A stretch of DNA of 14,861 bases from contig MNYE01000058.1 of NCBI GenBank assembly GCA_001873005.1, positions 1 through 14,861 on the forward strand. Direction: 5' to 3'. The first letter of the stretch is position 1. Every line of letters starts with the position of its first letter. Shown here piece by piece: positions 6,900 to 13,139 of the stretch. Both the position numbers and the translations under genes were made by a program. The notes below the pieces were generated by a model. The model was not told where the DNA came from. It did not search any database and was given only the letters and a program-made list of their open reading frames with translations. Origin of the DNA: Dehalococcoidia bacterium CG2_30_46_9. GTDB taxonomy: Bacteria; Chloroflexota; Dehalococcoidia; GIF9; AB-539-J10.

Positions 6900-7106
6900 C
6901 TAGCCACAGCAGGTGGAGCCATCAGTGGGTCGACACGATAGGGAGCAAGAAGTACTCATGACCATGAAATTCCCAAAGACCTGAATCATATTGTTGCTGC
7001 CGCATTTGGGACAGGTTACTTTCAGCCCTTTTTCTTTCTCGGAGATGGTAGCCCTTATTTCCGCCTTTTCCTGGCATTCCAGACAAACATATTCATAGGT
7101 TGGCAC
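6900..7106 (-). CDS. FmdB-family zinc ribbon protein with cysteine-rich tail
   Basis: A 68-residue protein opening MPTYEYVCLEC, the standard start of FmdB/CxxC zinc-ribbon proteins (PF09723). C8-C11 and C32-C35 (TCPKCG) form the metal knuckle. The short C-terminal tail carries four further cysteines (C54, C58, C66, C67) and ends TCCG, echoing the SCCG of the ArsD-like protein encoded just upstream. FmdB proteins are thought to be small regulators or metal-binding factors; the role here is unknown. The start GTG 7106 is set by the conserved N-terminus, with AGGA about 10 bases before it. Only 11 bases separate it from the preceding gene, so they are cotranscribed. Confidence 0.88.
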   Translation of the reverse strand: MPTYEYVCLECQEKAEIRATISEKEKGLKVTCPKCGSNNMIQVFGNFMVMSTSCSLSCRPTDGSTCCG

Positions 7107-7117
7107 ATTTCACCGTC

Positions 7118-7435
7118 CTAAGTCTGATTTATTTTTTCCTTGATTGCCAAGACTGCCTGCTCAGGAGTTGGGGTGCCCATTGAAACGACACCACCATCCA
7201 GCGCAATGATGGGCAAAGCCCCTGTACCGAAGGAGTTCAGAATCCGTACAATCTGAGGATAGTCAGTCAAGTCACCGCCGTTGAATAAATTTGACACTGC
7301 TACCTGGCAGCCTGTCTCTTTTTCAATCGTGCTTTTGAGGCTCTGAATCTCCTCCTCTGTTTGACCCACCGCAGGACCGCAGCAGGAAGACTGCTGGGGC
7401 ATCATAAAAATCCTTACACTTCTGTTATTGTTCAT
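7118..7435 (-). CDS. ArsD-like small thioredoxin-fold protein with CC motif
   Basis: A 105-residue protein: a first strand (VRIFMM), adjacent cysteines C18-C19 in QQSSCCGPAVG, a long helix, C43, then IVRILNSFGTGALPIIALDGGVVSMG. The order and the LP..ALDGGVV..G segment resemble ArsD (LPLLLLDGETVMAGRYP), the chaperone that hands As(III) to the ArsA ATPase, and its CC pair is placed like ArsD C12-C13. No arsA is visible, and overall similarity is too low for a firm arsD name. The start ATG 7435 is preceded by GGAGGTAGGAA. It follows the DGC gene at 7488-7928, forming the second DGC + CC-protein pair in the window. Confidence 0.82.
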   Translation of the reverse strand: MNNNRSVRIFMMPQQSSCCGPAVGQTEEEIQSLKSTIEKETGCQVAVSNLFNGGDLTDYPQIVRILNSFGTGALPIIALDGGVVSMGTPTPEQAVLAIKEKINQT

Positions 7436-7487
7436 TTCCTACCTCCGCATACGACTATTTATCAGTTAAGTATGGTAATGGACTTCT

Positions 7488-7928
7488 TCATTCTTCCAGT
7501 ATGGTCTTCACAATAAGCTCCTTTGCCCTCCTCACCTCATCCTCAGAGATATACTGCATAACGCCTTTAATGTCCTCACCGATGTCCTCGTGCAGAGCCT
7601 TCTTCTTCATGCCTATATCTCTGGTGAGCACAATGCTCTTGGTCAGCTTGAAGCCGGACTGCTCCACAGTCTTCCGGCCGCATTGAAATGGGCAGCCGTC
7701 CACGGTGATAACCTTTTTCGCTGCTCTGGTCTTGCCCACAACCGGTTTTACCTTCAGTGCCAATCCAGCTAAACAACCGATAACCACCTTCTCCAGCCCC
7801 AGCTCCTTAACTGCCTCCAGACAAGCCAGGGCACTGGTTATACCGGTGTTTGACATGCCGCCGTAACACGAAAATATCACATTCTCGTGTGTCTTCATCC
7901 CCTCTTCCCATTCTTTCATTTCTGCCAT
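7488..7928 (-). CDS. DGC-domain putative zinc-binding protein (copy B)
   Basis: A 146-residue soluble protein with the DGC pattern (PF08859): C21 in VIFSCYGGMSNTG, C36, C52 in VIGCLAGLALK, then VDGCPFQCG with D77-G78-C79 and C83. It shares the strand-Cys-loop-helix opening and DGCxxxC motif of copy A at 2690-3088, but has only one cysteine in the first loop and a longer N-terminus. The metal-binding role is a family prediction. The start ATG 7928 has AAGGAGGAG upstream. The gene directly precedes the ArsD-like CC protein. Confidence 0.88.
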   Translation of the reverse strand: MAEMKEWEEGMKTHENVIFSCYGGMSNTGITSALACLEAVKELGLEKVVIGCLAGLALKVKPVVGKTRAAKKVITVDGCPFQCGRKTVEQSGFKLTKSIVLTRDIGMKKKALHEDIGEDIKGVMQYISEDEVRRAKELIVKTILEE

Positions 7929-7996
7929 TTTAGTTCTCCTCCTTATTTTATTTTCTCCCTCTTGATTTCAATTTGAAGGGTTGCACTTTGAGTCCT

Positions 7997-8221
7997 TCAG
8001 TAGCCGAGGATAGTTCTCAAAGGGTCACATCCTTTGTACTGCTCTTCCTTGGCCAGTACCTCCACAAGCAAATCTTCAACACGATTCTTATCGTTTTGGG
8101 AAAGCTGCTGGAATGGAGGACTATTCATAAACGTAGTAATATCCTCCCGCAATCTTAGGAGTTCAAACTTTCCTTGGGCCATCTTAACCCTATTCCCCAG
8201 TTCCTCTATAGCTAAGTGCAT
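7997..8221 (-). CDS. Small helical protein of unknown function
   Basis: A 74-residue, highly charged, mostly helical protein (MHLAIEELGNRVK..., LREDITTFMNSPPFQQLS, KNRVEDLLVEVLAKEEQ) with a single cysteine near the end (GCDPLR). It is not recognised. It is likely real: the ATG lies inside the end of the CC-protein gene (10-base overlap) with GGGAGGCAGGT directly before it, so the pair are translationally coupled. The helix pair could act as a binding partner for the upstream protein, but nothing in the sequence shows this. Confidence 0.7.
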   Translation of the reverse strand: MHLAIEELGNRVKMAQGKFELLRLREDITTFMNSPPFQQLSQNDKNRVEDLLVEVLAKEEQYKGCDPLRTILGY

Positions 8222-8484
8222 ACCTGCCTCCCAAATAGCTTTTCGTATTCACCAAGCAACGCCTTCGAGTAATTATCATCGGCACCAGGCGCAACATAAT
8301 TGTAAATCTTAACCCTTTGGAGCAATTCTTTTTTGATGGACTCATTATCGGCTAATTTCAAGTCGGCAACTTCCTTAAGGATGCTTTCCAAGTTCACGAT
8401 GCCTACCTGAAAACCATCCGCCAAAGTCAGCTTCTTCACCATCCTTGCCGCAGCTGCAGGGCAACACAGTTTTTCTCCTGGCAT
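8212..8484 (-). CDS. Small CC-motif protein of unknown function
   Basis: A 90-residue soluble protein starting MPGEKLCCPAAAARMV, with adjacent cysteines C7-C8 and one more at C89. The middle (LTLADGFQVGIVNLESILKEV) and the YNYVAPGADDNYSKALLGEY segment look like a conserved compact domain, but no named family is recognised. The start ATG 8484 has GGAGGAG 4-5 bases upstream. It lies between a CxxC thioredoxin-like gene and a coupled helical protein in the arsR1 operon, which points to thiol or metal handling by association only. Confidence 0.75.
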   Translation of the reverse strand: MPGEKLCCPAAAARMVKKLTLADGFQVGIVNLESILKEVADLKLADNESIKKELLQRVKIYNYVAPGADDNYSKALLGEYEKLFGRQVCT

Positions 8485-8533
8485 TTTCTCCTCCGTATAA
8501 TAGTCGCACGGCTCCTGTACTGAGATTAATCTT

Positions 8534-8797
8534 CTACCTCCTGGTGTTATCTTCTTTGGTTAGGGCGTTAGCGATAAACTGAGTAACCTCTGCCTTGGTG
8601 GGTACTCGCCCGGCACAGACCAACTCTTCGTTGATTACCAAGCCGGGAGTGGTCAGGATTGAATACTCCACTATTTTCTTGATGTCCTTGACCTCTTCTA
8701 CAGTGGCCTCAATGCCCAGCTCTTTCACCACCTCTTTGGTGGTCTTCTCTATCTGGTGACATCTGGCACATCCAGTCCCTAAAATTTTTATGTTCAT
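8534..8797 (-). CDS. Thioredoxin-like redox-active disulfide protein (MTH895/TM0996 type)
   Basis: An 87-residue minimal thioredoxin: MNIKILGTGCARCHQIEK carries the C10xxC13 active site, followed by the helix, the EATVEEV strand, and TTPGLVINEELVCAG with the cis-proline and the usual final strand. This is the small archaeal/bacterial disulfide protein 2 family, commonly paired with PF03773-type permeases and ArsR regulators, exactly the arrangement here. It probably works in the cytoplasm as a thiol reductant or metal(loid) carrier for the permease encoded just upstream. The start ATG 8797 has AAAGGAGG. C49-type extra cysteines are absent apart from the one in ELVCAG. Confidence 0.9.
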   Translation of the reverse strand: MNIKILGTGCARCHQIEKTTKEVVKELGIEATVEEVKDIKKIVEYSILTTPGLVINEELVCAGRVPTKAEVTQFIANALTKEDNTRR

Positions 8798-8857
8798 TCT
8801 TGTGCCTCCTTTTCAATTTCCTAAAAACTAACCTGCTTTTCCCTAGGTACCCAAGTC

Positions 8858-9922
8858 TTATAAGCTGGTGACAAAACCATATATCAATCCCGCCGCGGTA
8901 CAACATACTATTATTATGACTACATACCAGAAAAGCCTCCTGTTTCCAATTAACCGCCGAATGACAAGTATGCTGGGCAGAGAGATCACCGGGTCAGAAA
9001 GCAAGTAAGCCAGCAGAGGTCCTCTCCCCATGCCAAGGTCTAAAAACAAACGTGCCATGGGCACTTCCACCAGCGTTGGGAAGTATGCGACAACCCCAAA
9101 CAAGACTGCCGCCAGCGTGGCTCCCACCGTTGTACCTCCGAAATGCTGACTGACAAACTCAGCCGGAATGACTACCCTGAGCATACCTGCCCCAAAAACA
9201 CCCACCAGCAACAAAGGAACAATGATGCGGACAAAAACCCATGTTTCCCGCATCCAGCTCAGCACATTATCTCGACTTAATGCACGCCGCGCTACTAATA
9301 CAAGCGCTATAAAGAGCGGAGCAAGCCCAATCAATTTCACCTTAAGAATTTGTATCGCGGGCGAAGCTCCCCACAACAAGATGGCAAGCAGAAGCCCAAA
9401 GAACACCCAGAGCCACTTGGAGGTACTTCTATTCCCGGCTAGGGGAAAGGCCTGTCCTGCTGCCACATCGGGTGCATTCCCAGATATTTTGTCAGGGAAT
9501 AGAGCAGCCATGCTGGTGCCGATGATGACAGCAAAGCTGACAGAAAGGATAATTCGGGCCAGAGCAACGTCCACACCAATCAGCGCTGAGGTATAGATGA
9601 TAGCCAGGATATTGGTAGCTGGGGCAGTATAAAGAAAGACAATTGCTGGTCCAAGGCCAGCCCCGCTTTTCCGTATTCCGGCAAACAGCGGCAGTATAGT
9701 ACAGGAGCAAACAGCCAGGCACAGTCCAGCCGCAACTGACATAGGATAAGAGATATACTTTGGCGAGTGTGACCCGAGGTAACGGAGGATTCTCTCTTTG
9801 GGGAAAAGCGCGTAGAGTGCCCCGGCTAAGAAGAAAGCGGGCACCACAAAGGGAAGATGAACCAGGAGATAATCCTTGAGAGTAGCCACACCACCTTTAA
9901 GAAGTTCAATAACTAATGGCAT
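8858..9922 (-). CDS. PF03773-family permease (ArsP-like metal(loid)/organoarsenical efflux candidate)
   Basis: A 354-residue membrane protein with about eight to ten segments in two similar halves. The first half contains C68 and AVCSCTILPLFAGIRKSGAG (C72, C74), then LYTAPATNILA; the second contains FPTLVEVPMARLFLDLGMG and LLSDPVISLPS. This is the predicted-permease family that includes ArsP (trivalent organoarsenical efflux), as well as copper/zinc exporters. The CSC motif would suit a soft-metal path. It follows arsR1 directly (AAGGAGGT before ATG 9922) and precedes a thioredoxin-like gene, a widespread pairing. The substrate cannot be told from the sequence. Confidence 0.9.
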   Translation of the reverse strand: MPLVIELLKGGVATLKDYLLVHLPFVVPAFFLAGALYALFPKERILRYLGSHSPKYISYPMSVAAGLCLAVCSCTILPLFAGIRKSGAGLGPAIVFLYTAPATNILAIIYTSALIGVDVALARIILSVSFAVIIGTSMAALFPDKISGNAPDVAAGQAFPLAGNRSTSKWLWVFFGLLLAILLWGASPAIQILKVKLIGLAPLFIALVLVARRALSRDNVLSWMRETWVFVRIIVPLLLVGVFGAGMLRVVIPAEFVSQHFGGTTVGATLAAVLFGVVAYFPTLVEVPMARLFLDLGMGRGPLLAYLLSDPVISLPSILVIRRLIGNRRLFWYVVIIIVCCTAAGLIYGFVTSL

Positions 9923-9972
9923 ATCCTACCTCCTTCACTAAATACGTATAAGCGCATACAACTGGCCAAAAA

Positions 9973-10323
9973 TTATTTGGGTATCGCCCTTGGGCCGACT
10001 CGCACAGCGTGGCTTAACCTTTCCCTGTCCTGCAAAATAATCTCCTCATTAATCAAGGAACCACGGAGCATTTCAATTAGAGGAGTAGCGTAGCTATTTG
10101 TCGTTTGCTCAGCGATAGAATAGATCATCCACGGCCCATATCTCCTGGATTTAACAAAGCCAGCCTCTTCAAGCATACCCAAATTGCGTGAGGCACGAGA
10201 TTGCGAAATATCTAGTGCCTGCGTAACCTCACAGACACAGCACTCCCTTTCCAGGAGGGCTTTCAAAATCCTGATCCTGGTCTCATCAGACAGAGCTTTA
10301 AACAACTTCGCGAAATCTCTCAT
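9973..10323 (-). CDS. ArsR-family metal(loid)-responsive repressor (copy 1)
   Basis: A 116-residue winged-helix repressor. SDETRIRIL and the recognition region DISQSRASRNLGMLEEAGFV are classic ArsR/SmtB. The alpha-3 site reads ECCVCEV with C28, C29 and C31, matching the ELCVCDL arsenite/antimonite site of ArsR plus one extra cysteine. About 75% of residues are identical to copy 2 at 12668-13018. ATG 10323 lies 11 bases past a putative operator, identical to the spacing in copy 2. There is no clear ribosome site before it. It probably represses itself and the permease-to-FmdB genes that follow, and perhaps more. Confidence 0.93.
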   Translation of the reverse strand: MRDFAKLFKALSDETRIRILKALLERECCVCEVTQALDISQSRASRNLGMLEEAGFVKSRRYGPWMIYSIAEQTTNSYATPLIEMLRGSLINEEIILQDRERLSHAVRVGPRAIPK

Positions 10324-10334
10324 TGTTGTATCTA

Positions 10335-10360
10335 ATATGCATATATTCGCATATTCGCAT
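10335..10360 (-). promoter_or_regulatory. Putative ArsR operator upstream of copy 1
   Basis: Read on the minus strand, it holds two tandem copies of ATGCGAAT followed by ATATGCAT, which includes the palindrome ATATGCATAT. Seventeen or more of the 26 positions match the equivalent site of copy 2, including ATGC, TATGC, ATATA and CATA at the same spacing. It lies just downstream of the -10 box, where a bound dimer would block transcription. AT-rich, TGC-centred operators are usual for ArsR/SmtB proteins. Binding is inferred. Confidence 0.65.
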
Positions 10361-10370
10361 TCAAAACAGT

Positions 10371-10399
10371 ATTCTATCCCCGAAGCTCTTGCTTGTCAA
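10371..10399 (-). promoter_or_regulatory. Sigma-70-type promoter of arsR copy 1
   Basis: On the minus strand a perfect TTGACA (-35, 10399-10394) and TAGAAT (-10, 10376-10371) are separated by 17 bases. The operator candidate begins 10 bases after the -10 box. The same two hexamers at the same distances precede arsR copy 2. It likely drives the arsR1-permease-thiol-protein operon. Confidence 0.8.
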
Positions 10400-10569
10400 G
10401 TCAAGGATGCGTGTGCGCCAGGAGATTATTGCCAGATTTTACAAAAATTTTTTGAGGATCTGTCCCGTATTCTGACCATTGCACTTGACAAGGTACTGCT
10501 AGTATCCTTCACTCGGTAACAACCGGTGGGGAGAAGCATCAAAATAGCGAAGGCATCGTCTCACCCTAT
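10400..10569. other. Intergenic region between the cupin gene and the arsR1 promoter
   Basis: About 170 bases with no supportable gene on either strand. A TTGACA lies on the plus strand near 10487 but has no acceptable -10 partner. No hairpin followed by a T run was found for ending the upstream operon. Confidence 0.5.
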
Positions 10570-10908
10570 CTAATGCGGCTCTTGAATCCCCAGGACGGTC
10601 AGCCGCTCAATGCATTTTATGCCTCTAACGCCAGCAGGCGCGAAGACCATCGAGCCTGATTTAGCCGCCCACTGCTTTTCGCCGGCAGCGAAGATGCCCC
10701 TACCCGACACAACATAGAAGAAAACATCATAGGGCTCATGGTGAGGAGGTATTTCATATCCATCGTCTAAACATATGACCACTATATTGAAGTGCTTGCC
10801 TTTGAACACATCGCTCTTGGTTCTGTCACCCGTGATAAACTTCACAAACTGGTCTATGTCATACTTCTGCTCTCTGGCATAGCCTTGGCTTCTATTCGGT
10901 TGTACCAT
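10570..10908 (-). CDS. Cupin-domain protein
   Basis: A 112-residue single-domain cupin: YEIPPHHEPYDVFFYVVSGRGIF holds the first motif (H-H-E and later residues; shown here as EIPPHHEPYDVFF and YVVSGRGIF), and AAKSGSMVFAPAGVRGIKC holds the second, with proline where some cupins have histidine-rich metal ligands. Small cupins bind metals or small molecules and may be enzymes, sensors or storage proteins; no specific activity can be named. The ATG is 10908, one base after the stop of the ABC permease gene, and GGAG lies within that gene's end, so it is the last gene of the arsR2-ABC operon. Confidence 0.88.
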   Translation of the reverse strand: MVQPNRSQGYAREQKYDIDQFVKFITGDRTKSDVFKGKHFNIVVICLDDGYEIPPHHEPYDVFFYVVSGRGIFAAGEKQWAAKSGSMVFAPAGVRGIKCIERLTVLGIQEPH

Positions 10909-10909
10909 G

Positions 10910-11665
10910 TCATATTCTCCTGGGCATTGTCTTTTGATGCAGTTTCATGGCTACCACCAGAAAAAGGGCGGTGAAAGCCAGCAAAACTAAAAGATCCACA
11001 GCTACGGGCAGATGCGCCCGACCCTGAATACACCCCCGGGCAATATCGGTGAAGTAAGTTAGAGGCGAGATATAGGCAATCGCCTGTCCCCAGGCAGGGA
11101 GCTGATCTAGCGGAATAAAGATGCCGCTAATGAAGACTACCGGAAACTTGACCACTGAGGAAATCATGTTCACTGTAGATGGCATGTTGGTGGGAGGAAT
11201 GGAGAAGACATTACCCAGAGAAGCGAAACAGAAGGCCGCCAGAATAAGTGCTAGCGCGAAAATGACAGAATTTGATATTGTCACTCCCAGAAAAAGGCCA
11301 AGGATAATGGGTAGCACTGAGATGCCAACCCCGAAGGCAAAGGAAGCCAGGATATCTCCTATAATAATGGTCTCAATCCTAACTGGGCAGGACATCAGCC
11401 GCTCTAGCGTTCTTGCCTGTGCTTCCCACGGCACCACTATCGGAGATATTGATGTCGCAGTGAAGAAGAGGATCATGCCCACGAGTCCGGGTATCATGAA
11501 ATCAACAGCCAATTGCCTGCCAATGGTGAAGGAGAGGAACAGGAAAACGGGGAAAAGAATACCGAAGATTACTACCGGTCCCTTGGAATAGTAGATGCGG
11601 ATGTCTTTACGAGCTATTACCAGGGAACGCTGTGCCTGTTGAAGTATTATCGCCATGTCAGCCAT
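10910..11665 (-). CDS. ABC-2 type transporter permease
   Basis: A 251-residue protein with six membrane segments typical of ABC-2 export permeases (drug/antibiotic, NodJ-like). The N-terminal cytoplasmic helix VIARKDIRIYYSKG is followed by the first hydrophobic segment, and FISGIFIPLDQLPAW with ISPLTYFTDIARG is the usual end-loop signature. ATG 11665 is chosen: AAGGAGG stands 6 bases before it, and it overlaps the ATPase gene by 8 bases; the longer reading to 11719 would lie in the ATPase gene. It forms an exporter with the ATPase encoded just upstream. The substrate is unknown. Confidence 0.92.
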   Translation of the reverse strand: MADMAIILQQAQRSLVIARKDIRIYYSKGPVVIFGILFPVFLFLSFTIGRQLAVDFMIPGLVGMILFFTATSISPIVVPWEAQARTLERLMSCPVRIETIIIGDILASFAFGVGISVLPIILGLFLGVTISNSVIFALALILAAFCFASLGNVFSIPPTNMPSTVNMISSVVKFPVVFISGIFIPLDQLPAWGQAIAYISPLTYFTDIARGCIQGRAHLPVAVDLLVLLAFTALFLVVAMKLHQKTMPRRI

Positions 11666-12593
11666 GTTTCGCCTCCTTTTCCGTGAGAGCAACAAAGGCG
11701 TCTTCCAGGGAAGGCTCAAGTATGTTAAGGGATATCACCTTCAAACCGTGTGAGCTGGAGTAATTGACCAGCGATACCACTAGTTCCCCGGGATTGGCGG
11801 TGTACAGCCGATACTTGTCCCCCAGCTTCTTTACTGTGTTCACTCCAGGAATATTCACCAGGACCTCAGGGCTCACCACATTATCAAAGCTGACCTCAAC
11901 CGAATGTGTGGCGCTAGTGGCCATCCTTAGCTTTTCCGGGGCATCTATGGCGACTATTCTCCCTTTGTTGATGATAGCAACCCGGTCGCAGAGCTGGTTT
12001 GCCTCGTCCATGTCATGGGTGGTGAGGAATATGGTCTTACCCTTGGCATTGAGACCCTGGAGCAGGTCCTTGATCAGGCGGGCGCTCTGCACATCCAGGC
12101 CGGAGGTTGGCTCATCCAGAAAGAGCACCTCTGGGTCGCTTACAAGAGCCATGCATAGGATGAGACGCTGCTTCATTCCCTTGGAATATGCCTTTACCGC
12201 ATCATTCTTTCGGGGGAAAAGCCCCATATCTTGCAGCAGGCTGGCACCTCTCTGCCTTGCCTCGCTGGCAGGAATTCCATAGAGCTCAGACATCAACATA
12301 AGGTTATTCCAGCCTGACAGGTCAGCGTAAGCGTTTGCTATCTCTGGGACGACCCCGGCTACCTGCTTGGCTTTCAGGCTACCAGCCCTATATCCCAAAA
12401 TTGAAGCACCGCCTTCATCCGCTTTTATCACGCCAGTCAACATCCTGACAGTAGTCGTCTTGCCAGCACCATTAGGCCCCAGGAAGCCAAAAAGCTCTCT
12501 CCTCCTGACGGTAAAGCTTATGTGGTCAACCGCCAAGAGTTCACCATAATACTTGGTCAAATTGACCACTTGAATAGCAACGTCATTATCCAT
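11658..12593 (-). CDS. ABC transporter ATP-binding protein
   Basis: A 311-residue ATPase. Numbered from ATG 12593, Walker A is GPNGAGKTT (39-47), the signature is YSKGMKQRL (136-144), Walker B is VLFLDEP (156-162) with D-loop SGLD, and the H-loop is TTHD (H193). The C-terminal ~90 residues (VEVSFDNVV..., DKYRLYTANPGE..., LEPSLEDAFVALT) are the extension common in DrrA/ABC-2 export ATPases. A GTG at 12602 in the same frame is an alternative start; neither has a strong ribosome site. Transcribed from the arsR2 promoter, it pairs with the following ABC-2 permease. Confidence 0.92.
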   Translation of the reverse strand: MDNDVAIQVVNLTKYYGELLAVDHISFTVRRRELFGFLGPNGAGKTTTVRMLTGVIKADEGGASILGYRAGSLKAKQVAGVVPEIANAYADLSGWNNLMLMSELYGIPASEARQRGASLLQDMGLFPRKNDAVKAYSKGMKQRLILCMALVSDPEVLFLDEPTSGLDVQSARLIKDLLQGLNAKGKTIFLTTHDMDEANQLCDRVAIINKGRIVAIDAPEKLRMATSATHSVEVSFDNVVSPEVLVNIPGVNTVKKLGDKYRLYTANPGELVVSLVNYSSSHGLKVISLNILEPSLEDAFVALTEKEAKHG

Positions 12594-12667
12594 CGGTCGC
12601 ACTAAACATTAACCACTTTCCTTTTTAGGAGCCTGCATGCACATAGCCAAACATAATTGCATAAAGG

Positions 12668-13018
12668 TTATCTGCCTATCGCTCTCAGCCCGACTCGCAC
12701 AGCGCGACTTAACCTTTCTCTGTCCTGCAATATGATATCCTCGTTAGCCAGGGAACTGCGGAGCATTTCAATCAGAGAGGCAGTATAGTTATTCATATTT
12801 TGCTCATCGATAGAGTAGACTATCCAAAGCCCGTCTCTTCTGGACTTAACAAAGCCAGCATCCTCAAGCATACCCAAATTGCGTGAGGCACGAGATTGCG
12901 AGATATCCAGTGCCTGCATAACCTCACAAACGCAGCACTCTCTTTCCAGGAGGACTTTTAGAATCCTGATTCTGGTTTCATCGGAGATTGCCCTAACTGC
13001 TCTAATAAGGTCTTTCAT
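12668..13018 (-). CDS. ArsR-family metal(loid)-responsive repressor (copy 2)
   Basis: A 116-residue winged-helix repressor with the same ECCVCEV triple-cysteine site and DISQSRASRNLGMLE recognition helix as copy 1 at 9973-10323. Divergence is concentrated at the first helix (residues 4-11) and in the dimer/C-terminal part (residues 62-93). ATG 13018 is preferred over a start at 13060 because it aligns with copy 1 and sits 11 bases after the operator, while 13060 would fall near the transcription start. It lacks an obvious ribosome site, as does copy 1. It heads the ABC exporter and cupin operon and is likely autoregulated. Confidence 0.92.
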   Translation of the reverse strand: MKDLIRAVRAISDETRIRILKVLLERECCVCEVMQALDISQSRASRNLGMLEDAGFVKSRRDGLWIVYSIDEQNMNNYTASLIEMLRSSLANEDIILQDRERLSRAVRVGLRAIGR

Positions 13019-13029
13019 AGGTAGATTTT

Positions 13030-13055
13030 GTATGAGTATATGTGCATAGATGCAT
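13030..13055 (-). promoter_or_regulatory. Putative ArsR operator upstream of copy 2
   Basis: On the minus strand it shares with the copy 1 site ATGC, then TATGC, then ATATA and a final CATA, all at the same positions. The perfect ATGCGAAT tandem of copy 1 is not kept here. Its offset from the -10 box (10 bases) and from the start codon (11 bases) is the same as in copy 1. Confidence 0.62.
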
Positions 13056-13065
13056 TTCACTGGTT

Positions 13066-13094
13066 ATTCTAGTTCGGAAAATATTGCTTGTCAA
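13066..13094 (-). promoter_or_regulatory. Sigma-70-type promoter of arsR copy 2
   Basis: TTGACA (13094-13089) and TAGAAT (13071-13066) on the minus strand with a 17-base spacer. The hexamers are identical to those of copy 1, and the first bases of the spacer (AGCAA) are too. Outside the -35 box the two upstream regions stop resembling each other. Confidence 0.8.
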
Positions 13095-13139
13095 GACGCC
13101 GAATTGCCTCATAATTATTGTTACCGAAAGGAGGGCAAC

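Larger units (their letters stand above)
9973..10399. repeat. 427-bp arsR-promoter duplication, copy 1
   Basis: From the stop codon of arsR1 to its -35 box, this block is collinear with 12668-13094 without net insertion or deletion: start codon, operator, -10 and -35 fall at identical offsets (350, 362, 398 and 421 bases from the left end). Protein identity is about 75%, with long identical DNA stretches in the recognition-helix region. Similarity fades directly outside the block, so the unit duplicated was the regulator with its own promoter. Confidence 0.85.
12668..13094. repeat. 427-bp arsR-promoter duplication, copy 2
   Basis: Partner of 9973-10399, in the same orientation about 2.7 kb away. 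A transposase relic begins 46 bases beyond its outer end, but no target-site duplication or IS end was found to show that it moved the block. Confidence 0.85.

Noticed and set aside
9168..9596. 142-residue plus-strand open frame opposite the permease
   Set aside because: Shadow frame; composition is that of reversed membrane-protein codons.
10480..10520. Plus-strand promoter (TTGACA near 10487)
   Set aside because: No -10 box at a suitable distance and no plus-strand gene downstream.
11121..11591. 156-residue plus-strand open frame opposite the ABC permease
   Set aside because: Antisense shadow of a clear membrane protein; lysine/threonine-rich and no recognisable domain.
11764..12282. 172-residue plus-strand open frame within the ABC ATPase gene
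   Set aside because: It lies wholly opposite a gene with all ABC motifs; serine/arginine-rich shadow translation, no ribosome site.
12593..12630. Seven-codon leader peptide before the ABC ATPase
   Set aside because: An ATG with AAGGA upstream exists, but a seven-codon frame can occur by chance and nothing else supports it.
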